A stretch of DNA of 64,000 nucleotides from Bactericera cockerelli (taxonomy: Eukaryota; Arthropoda; Insecta; Hemiptera; Triozidae). Location: assembly GCA_024516035.1 (NCBI GenBank), contig CM044955.1:13740079-13804078 (forward strand), read 5' to 3'. The translations under genes were made by a program, and so were the position numbers. Numbering within the stretch: the first letter of the stretch is position 1; each line of letters begins with the position of its first letter. Shown one piece after another: positions 1 to 9,100 of this stretch. The notes below the pieces were generated by a model. The model made no database searches, had not been told where the DNA came from, and saw only the letters and a program-made list of their open reading frames with translations.

Positions 1-184
1 CCAGGAAACAGAAGGTACTAACGACGTTTTCGCTGTTGTAGCTTGCCCATGCCTCCCCTCTGATGGGTCAGAAGTGACACAATACTCCCCAATTAAATGA
101 TGGGTCAACAGTGTCAACACGAGGGTACCGGAAAAAACCAAATTTTGTCGGCTCTTGGATTCAAACCCGGGACCTTCCAAGTGG
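1..184 (-). repeat. family G SINE, tRNA-Gly-like, partial
   Basis: The tail (CTCCCCTCTGATGGG, GGGTCAACA) is followed by the reverse of a TTCGAA-type tRNA head ending at ACCTTCCAAG. The window edge cuts its distal end. Confidence 0.6.
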
Positions 185-455
185 TAATAATAATAATAAT
201 ATATAAAAAAAAACTTACCGTAAAGATACCCGACACGAGACTTAGGGAAAATCAAAATATATTTTTTGAAATACCAAACAGAAAAGAAACATATATGTTC
301 AAATCCCCTATAGTCCGCGCCATGGACAGGTATAACAACACTGTTCATAGGCCGACACTCATTATATAGTTTAATATAAGTACACATCAGTTATTGCTGA
401 TATATCCTCCCAAAGGATATATCAGTGTAGATGTATGTAAAAAAAAAAAATAACA
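185..455 (+). pseudogene. non-LTR retrotransposon 3' end with poly(A)
   Basis: A short frame (IPDTRLRENQNIFFE, MFKSPIVRAMDRYNN, stop at ~369) matches the layout of the C-terminus of the LINE at 5114-6101 ([24 protein letters not shown]). A 3' UTR and an A-run near 439-450 follow. It is 5'-truncated. Confidence 0.6.
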
Positions 456-660
456 TCGCCTTACTTACACTGCCCTATGAGGACTATTAAAGTCCCATTA
501 TTCCAGCAGTAAGCCCAAGAGTCCCAAGACGTATAATTATGTGGTAAAAATTCCAAATGGGAGGATAACATGTCATGTCCCGGCTGGGTTTCGAACCCAC
601 GACCTCTGGAATCTTTGGATTCTCAGGTGCCGCCTTTACCACTGAGCTACCGAGACAGCT
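451..660 (-). repeat. family A SINE
   Basis: Full-length reverse copy. The tRNA-like head is at 580-657, and a second partial head-like segment continues to about 715. Confidence 0.7.
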
Positions 661-1101
661 ACCGGGACGCTCAGTGGTAAGCGAGTATCTTACCACTGAG
701 CTAATAGCGCGCTCATATTGTAATACCTATTGTTTTTGTTTTTTAACAATTTAAGCCCCAGAACTGGGATCGTCGAGTGAGCACAAGGGACCAAGGCGAA
801 AAATGCGTTTTGCACCCTTCGTACCAAAGTTTTTTTTACTGTAAAATATTTTGTTTTTTTGTCGAGAAAATTCGATATTTACGTTTTTCAGCTGTACCTT
901 TTATACTTTATGATTTAACTTCAAAGTAAGGAAGTTCGTGAATACCATATAGAGTGAGTACTCAACTACTCATGCCCACAGTCAATTTCGGGTGAGGGGC
1001 ATATATGGTACTCATGTCCTTTATGAAATGTCAGCTGAGAGTCATATTATGGTATTCATGGGCTCAAAGTGTTAATAACTTTTACCTGTTTCATTCCCCA
1101 G
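661..1101. other. intronic sequence before the first visible ACOX exon
   Basis: AT-rich with no coding match; no earlier oxidase exon could be found here. It ends in the pyrimidine tract of the 1101 acceptor. Confidence 0.6.
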
Positions 1102-1392
1102 ATGCCACCCCTGCCACGGAGCTACCCGTGATAGAGTACGAGCTGTTGCAGTGGCGGCTCTTCCCTCACCTGGCGGGCGCCTACCTACTCAAGGTGTTCT
1201 CCGACTTCTTCACACGGGAGCTGGCCTCGTTCCAGGGGCGGCTGATGGCGGGGGAGGACAAGGAGTGGTGTGCCGCCATGGGGGCGGAGATACACGCCCT
1301 GTCCAGTGCGGGCAAGCCCCTGGCGGGCTGGACGGCGCGGGATGGGATACAGGAGTGTCGGGAGGCGTGCGGGGGACACGGCTATCTGAAGA
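1102..1392 (+). CDS. ACOX3: ACOX exon (first visible), CGGHGYLK
   Basis: The acceptor is a pyrimidine run ending CCCCAG and the donor is GTAGGT. The exon is GC-rich compared with its introns. It opens with two bases that complete a codon and closes one base into an Ile codon finished by the next exon. A family A SINE sits 43 bp after the donor. Confidence 0.92.
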
Positions 1393-4300
1393 GTAGGTGT
1401 ACTTTTTTCCTCCAATTTTCCATATTGTCTCGTTTGTCCCGGTAGCTCAGTGGTAAAGGCGGCACTCTGTGAATCCAGAGATTCCGGAGGTCGTGGGTTC
1501 GAAACCCATCCGGGACATGACAAGTTATCCTCCCAGTTGGGATTTTTACCACATAATAATATGTCTTGGGCTTACTGCTGGAATAATGGGACTTTATTAG
1601 TCTTAATCGGGCAGTATAAATAAGGCGATATTATTATTATTATATTCATCATCATCATCATAGGGTGGCGTCATCGTGAACGATGGTAGCCAGACAGTGG
1701 AGGAATGACTCAGCACTTCTACCACTGTTTTTACAAAGAGGCTAACTTTTTTTGGTGTTTTGAGTAAATAAATAGAAACCAGCTGGCGACCAAAAAAAAA
1801 AATTGGAACATTTTTTATTGCATCTGCTCGTGGTCCAAAAGTCACAAGTAGGGTTGGTGGGTAAGAGTAAAGAACATCTGAGGTTGGCATTTCCGGCCCA
1901 ACTGAGGCTGGGCGACTTAAATTTAATGCACCCACGTTGGTGTAAATCCAAGCTAATGGAGGCTTAAAACCTCCTTCCTGATAAATTGACACAACTGTTA
2001 ACAATATTACGAAGATATGGTAGAATCTGAAATTGACCCTTATTGTTGTACTCGAAAAATCACTTTTTCAAGGGACATAAAAAATCATTGAAAATATTTA
2101 TTCATTACTAATTATTATAAGAGGCAAAAAAATATTAATATAATTATTATTATTTTCTCCTATATGTCCGTCCCGCTAGGTCAGTGGTAAAGGCGGCACT
2201 CTGTGAATCCACAGGTTCCAGAGGTCGTGGGTTCGAAACCCAGCCGGGACATGACAAGTTATCCTCCCATTTGGGATTTTTACCACATAATAATATGTCT
2301 TGGGCTTACTGCTTGAATAATGGGACTTTAATAGTCGTAATCGGGCAGTATAAATAAGGCGATATTATTAATATTATATTTTAATGTTTCTTTTTCCTTT
2401 TTTTCTTTCTATCCATTTTTATGATATGTTTGTTCTTCTTTCAATCCTCCAGTCGCCGGCCTGGGTCATCTCAGAAATGACAACGACCCCAACTGCACAT
2501 ACGAAGGAGACAACAATGTGCTGGTTCAACAGACCAGCAACTGGCTCCTCAGTCAGTTCAAGGAGAAGAACTTCCGCTCACCAATGTCATCGGTGGATTT
2601 TCTGCAGAACTTTGATCAAATTCTGAGCTCCAAACTTTCGGTGAAAACACCCGCGGACTTCTGTTCTCCCCAGGTAGGAAAATTTTACTTCCAACTTATC
2701 GGAATATATACAGGGTGTCCCACCAAACTTGGACACCTCAAATTACTCGGCCCCTGAAAGAGTTTTTGAAAAATAAAAAAATCTAGGGTACATGTGCTAA
2801 TTATGCGGTTTCAGTTATGAAATTTTTTTTATACAGGGTGGTCCAAAAGTCAGAAATTGAGGTGTCAACTTTCGATTTTTAAATGGATCGACCTGAATTT
2901 TATTTGATAATTTTACTTCTAAATGATTCTTGAGTACTTTTTTAAACAAAAATATTACATACAGGGTGTTTTTTTTTCGACCAATTTTTTTTCTAAATCT
3001 TGAATAACTCAAGTTCGGTTAATTTTTTCGATAACAAGATGAGAATGTGTTTGTGTAATGTTAACACGCACTTTCAATTAGCATCAAAAAAATTTATACA
3101 GGGTGGTTCACAAGTGAAATAATGACTTGATTTTTTTTAAAACCGAGTTTTTTTAATTTTTTATTTGGTATTAATAATTCCCGTCTAATTTTACACATTT
3201 TTCGTTGGTCATATCGAAAAACAAAACTAAAGTGTTGTACAGGGTGAGACATAATTTTTTTGTAACACCCTGTATATGGGCAGTCAAAGAGACGCAAAAT
3301 GAAATATAAAGACTAAATATGCAAGAAAAACTTTGATTTTTAATTAAACTAAAAAGTTATGGTTTTTTAACTAATATTGTCGCATGGACCACCCTGTAGA
3401 TATTTTCTTAAACTATCATGTAGGTACTCTAAGTTGTATAAAATTCAACGAACACTTCGAATCATGTGGGAAAAACAAGTAAAAAACACGAATTTGAAGC
3501 CATTTTCAATTTGGTGTCCACACTGAATGATTTTAAAACTTGAAATAAAAAGTAGGTAGGTGTAGACACAAAATTAAGCATGGCTTTTTGAATTCATTTT
3601 TTTTCTTTCAGATTTGGACTCTTCGTTGAATTTTAGACAGTTTCGTCTATCCATATGATGGTTTAAGAAAATATCTACAGGGTGGTCCATGCGACAATAT
3701 TAGTTAAAACACCATAACTTTTTAGTTTAATTAAAAATCAAAGTTTTTCTTGCATATTTAGTCTTTATATTTAATTTTGCGTCTCTTTGACTGCCCATAT
3801 ACAGGGTGTTACAAAAAAATTATGTCTCACCCTGTACAACACTTTAGTTTTGTTTTTCGATATGACTAACGAAAAATGTGTAAAATTAGACGAGAATTAT
3901 TAATACTAAATAAAAAATTAAAAAAACTCGGTTTTAAAAAAATCAAGTCATTATTTCACTTGTGAACCACCCTGTATAAATTTTTTTGATGCTAATTGAA
4001 AGTGCGTGTTAACATTACACAAACACATTCTCATCTTGTTATCGAAAAAATTAACCGAACTTGAGTTATTCAAGATTTAGAATAAAAATTGGTCGAAAAA
4101 AAACCACCCTGTATGTAATATTTTTGTTTAAAAAAGTACTCAAGAATCATTTAGAAGTAAAATTATCAAATAAAATTCAGGTCGATCCATTTAAAAATCG
4201 AAAGTTGACACCTCAATTTCTGACTTTTGGACCACCCTGTATAAAAAAAAATTCACAACTAAAACCGCATAATTGGCACATGTACCCTAGATTTTTTTAT

Positions 4301-6070
4301 TTTTCAAAAACTCTTTCAGGGGCCGAGTAATTTGAGGTGTCCAAGTTTGGTGGGACACCCTGTAGAATAAACCCGAGAAACTTAGTGAGTATGTAATGTG
4401 GAATGTATTTTTGTCTCAAACACTTGATTGAAAAGGTGGAAAGGAACATTTTCAGAGATGAATATTATTTTTGAAAGGTTGCAGAGGATTCAAAAAACAA
4501 TTTCTTGCATTTTTAGGACAAAAATTCAATACACACAAATAATGGATGAATTTAAGAGTATACCAATTAATTACATTTACGCCCCACAAATTGAGTGAGT
4601 CTGCAATATAGAATGATTTTTTTCTTAAAGAAATTCCTATGGACCAAAATTGAAAATCAGGACGTTTTCTGTAAAATAGAATAGAATAGAATATACCTTG
4701 TTTATACTGCCGAGGTAAGACTGAAAAGTCCCTTTACTCCAGCAGTCAAACAGGTCTTATATATTTTATGGGATAAATATAGGAAATATTATGTTGGGGT
4801 TTTTTTAATTATTTAATATTGTATCGGCCGTGATTAGAAAATTTTCGAATGAAATTTGTACCAAGACAAAATTGATGAGTCTAGTCACTGTGACCAATTT
4901 TTTTTACAATTTAAATTTTTATTGAACTGTACACAAACTATAACACAAACACTTCATTCAGTGTATTTGTGAAGGGGAACTGATTCGAAACCCAGCCGGG
5001 ACATGAGAACTGTTATCTTCCCATTTGAGATCTTGACTTCATAATAATACGTCTTGGACTTACTGCTGTAATATTGGGACTCGTTTGTAGTAATCGGGCA
5101 TTATAAATCAGATCTTGGTGTCACATTTAGCTCAAATTTGAACTGGGATGCACACATAGATAAAACAATAGGTGCGGCCAACCGGAGACTAGGGATGGTC
5201 ATAAGATGCTGCACCCCCATTAGTGATATAGACACTATTACACTCTTATACAAAAGTATAGTGCGTTCGAAATTAGAATATTGTTCTGCTCTATGGACTC
5301 CACAAACAAAAACCCAAATTATGAAACTTGAAAAAGTACAAGCTAATTTCGTACGATACCTTTTTCAAAAAATCAATGGTTTTTACCCTAAATACCCCTC
5401 CAACATAAGCTACAAATTACTGATTGAACATCTAGTCATTGACTCTATTGAATCCAGATTTAGGGACAATCAAATTAAATTTCTCAAAAATTTACTAACA
5501 AACAAAATTAATAGCATATATCTCACATCCAAAATTGATATTAAGGTCCCTAATCCAAGACTCCGTACTGACCCAACCACACTATTCGCTGTTCATCCAA
5601 ATTTATTTAAATCTCCAATAATAGCTGCAATGAATGTCTATAATAACATCGAAAACAAACCAGACCTGTTTTATCCATACGAGTAGTAATCAACACAAAA
5701 ATAAACAACACTTGAACATAAAACATAAGTAACACTATATCTCTGTAATCTGACTCATCAGATTAAGACATTGACAGCATGATAATATTGTTTACTATAT
5801 GTAGATTGTTTACTATAGATATGCACATTCCACTCGTACAATTCATTATCATTCAGCAATCATAATCGAATCAACTAGATAGTGCCCAGATTAATATTAG
5901 ACCTTGTTTATTTCTTCTATGTTATGTTTTGATTATATTCACCTTAATTTTAAGCTATCAGTATGTATTGTATACCTATATATTATATGATTGTACATAA
6001 ACACACAATAAATATATTCGCATCTGTAATTGCTTGTCTAGCCCTAAAAAGCTGGCAAGTGTTGATGTTG

Positions 6071-6102
<32 letters not shown>

Positions 6103-9100
6103 TAAATAATGCGATATTATCATTATTATTACTCTAATGTTATCCTCCCTTTTGAGATTTGACTACATAATAATATGTCTTGGACTTACTGCTGGAATAT
6201 TGGGACTCGTTTGTCCTATGGGAGCAATGTAAATAATGCGATATTATTATAATTGATGGGTGTTTGTACTTTCAATTATGAAAAGCTGAAGAAAATCTCC
6301 ATCATTCCAGGAGTACGCGCCTTATTTTACTCCAGTTGAAGCCCTTTTTCAAATGTTTAACCCTTGATGTGCTCCGTTGCAGGTTGTACTGGGTATGTAC
6401 GAGTGGCTGATATACTTCCTCCTCAAACCATTTTTCAAATGTTTAACCCTTGATGTGCTCCGTTGCAGGTTGTACTGGGTATGGCTGATATGCTTCCTCC
6501 TCAAACCATTTTTCAAATGTTTAACCCTTGATGTGCTCCGTTGCAGGTTGTACTGAGTATGTACGAGTGGCTGATATGCTTCCTCCTCAAGTCCACAGCT
6601 GAGAGAGTCCAGTCCAATTTGAGTCGAGGTGCAGACGTCTTCACAGCCAAGAACTTCAGCCAGGTCTACTACGCCAGAAGTCTGTCTATTGTCTACGCCG
6701 AGGTAAGCATATTATCTACTACGCCAGAAGTCTGTCTATTGTCTACGCCGAGGTAAGCATATTATCTACTACGCCAGAAGTCTGTCTATTGTCTACGCCG
6801 AGGTAAGCATATTATCTACTACGCCAGAAGTCTGTCTATTGTCTACGCCGAGGTAAGGATATTATCTACTACGCCAGAAGTCTGTCTATTGTCTACGCCG
6901 AGGTAAGCATATTATCTACTACGCCAGAAGTCTGTCTATTGTCTACGCCGAGGTAAGCATATTATCTACTACGCCAGAAGTCTGTCTATTGTCTACGCCG
7001 AGGTAAGGATATTATCTACTATGCCAGAAGTCTGTCTATTGTCTACGCCGAGGTAAGGATATGATCTACTACGCCAGAAGTCTGTCTATTGTCTACGCCG
7101 AGGTAAGGATATTATCTACTACGCCAGAAGTCTGTCTATTGTCTACGCCGAGGTAAGGAGATTATCTACTACGCCAGAAGTCTGTCTATTGTCTACGCCG
7201 AGGTAAGGAGATTATCAGCAGTATTTCCATTGACCAGGTCTACTATGCCAGAAGTCTGTCTATTGTCTACGCCGAGGTAAGGATATATTATCAACAGTAT
7301 TTCCATTGACCAGGTCTACTATGCCAGAAGTCTGTCTATTGTCTACGCCGAGGTAAGGAGATTATCAACAGTATTTCCACTGACCAGGTCTACTATGCCA
7401 GAAGTCTGTCTATTGTCTACGCCGAGGTAAGGATATTATCAACAGTATTTCCATTGACCAGGTCTACTATGCCAGAAGTCTGTCTATTGTCTACGCCGAG
7501 GTAAGGATATTATCAACAGTATTTCCATTGACCAGGTCTACTATGCCAGAAGTCTGTCTATTGTCTACGCGGAGGTAAGGATATTTTCAACAGTATTTCC
7601 ATTGACCAGGTCTACTATGCCAGAAGTCTGTCTATTGTCTACGCCGAGGTAAGGAGATTATCAACAGTATTTCCACTGACCAGGTCTACTATGCCAGAAG
7701 TCTGTCTATTGTCTACGCCGAGGTAAGGATATTATCAACAGTATTTCTAATGGGAAAAATTAATAATTATTATTCAAAACAAATTCGCTATGCTTGGACC
7801 CGCAATTGAATAATTTCAAACTCTTTTTTTTGTAATAATAATAATAACAAGGCCTCAGATATTAATCTGATTTTGTACAAGATGCCCATATACTATGTAT
7901 TTATGTTGTGTGTAAATTTAATTGTACAAATAAAGGCTACATTACATTACAATAATAACAACACTCTTTAGTAAAAGGTTGCCACCAGGCGAGTTTAATG
8001 CTCAAAACATTTTCGACCACCTAACCCTCTGAGTCTTATTATTATGTGGTCACAAAATCAAATGAATGAGGAAAAATGCATGCACTGGGTGGGATTCGAA
8101 CCAACGGATCCCTACGCTACCAATTTTTTTCTTTCTTATATCCAGGTTTCTTTTATAAATAGGTTAGTTTCCCTTATGCAGGGAGAAATATCTTAATTTG
8201 AATCTTTTTCTACAGAGGTTTGCCGTAATTAGGTACTATTTACATTTAAATTTTAAACATCACATAACTATCTTAATTTGTATTTTTTCTACAGAGATTT
8301 GCCGTAAAGAAACTGCTAGAGTTTGCCCAGGACTCAAGTGATGTTAGTATTGGAAATGTACTTACCAAGCTCGCCATTCTCTACTCGACCTGGAGTCTGG
8401 AGAAACATCTGGCCACTTTCTATCAAGGTACTTTTAGATAATAAAAAAAGAGAAGTATCGCGAAATTCAGTCCCAATTCATTTTCTCTCCCTTTGCCGTT
8501 GTAACTTTCGGATCTTTTGGACCAGATGCCTTGGATCTATTCACTTCTATTTCCAAGTCTCTGGTGCTTGAAACGAAAGAGAGACGTACAGGGGAGTACT
8601 TCCGACAAAGAGTGAGTTTCGCGGTACAAAGGGGGAAATGTGGCATCTGTGTTGAGCGCACTGAAGACAGAAGATGTTTTAAATTAAATATATTATTCAA
8701 TTAAAAACCTCAATGATATTTCAGAAATCAACAGAAAAAAAACTTTTAGATAATATTTATATTGGCCTGTTGGAGAGTGCTATTTGACGAGCTTGATATG
8801 TACTTCATGTGCACTGTCAGTGCAAGACAGCTAGTCAACATTATGCTCTTATTAGAAACCCTTATATGTATATGTGCACTGGTAGTCAAGTGGTTAACGC
8901 GCTTGTCTGGTAATAATAATAATAAGTTTTACTGTGAATATGTTATACAAAAATGTACGTACACAACGTTAAATTAAAAGTCAAAAAAGAGTAATCTAGG
9001 TAGTATGTATTTTCGACGAATACAATACTTTCCTTATTATAGGATAAGGAAAGTAAAAAAGCGAAACTGAGAGAGTTTCGATGTATATTTACTAGGTGCA

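Noticed and set aside
1436..1510. Apparent tRNA genes with A and B boxes here and in many other places
   Set aside because: Each head continues into a conserved non-tRNA body and an (ATT)n or A-rich tail, and near-copies recur; they are SINE heads, not tRNA genes.
1185..1523. Reverse 112-codon frame
   Set aside because: Shadow of a GC-rich ACOX exon plus a SINE head.
5114..6101. Active LINE
   Set aside because: Only the C-terminal part of the RT frame remains; the element is 5'-truncated.
6663..7745. CRISPR-like array of regular repeats
   Set aside because: The units are adjoining near-identical copies of an exon end with no unique spacers, in an animal gene.
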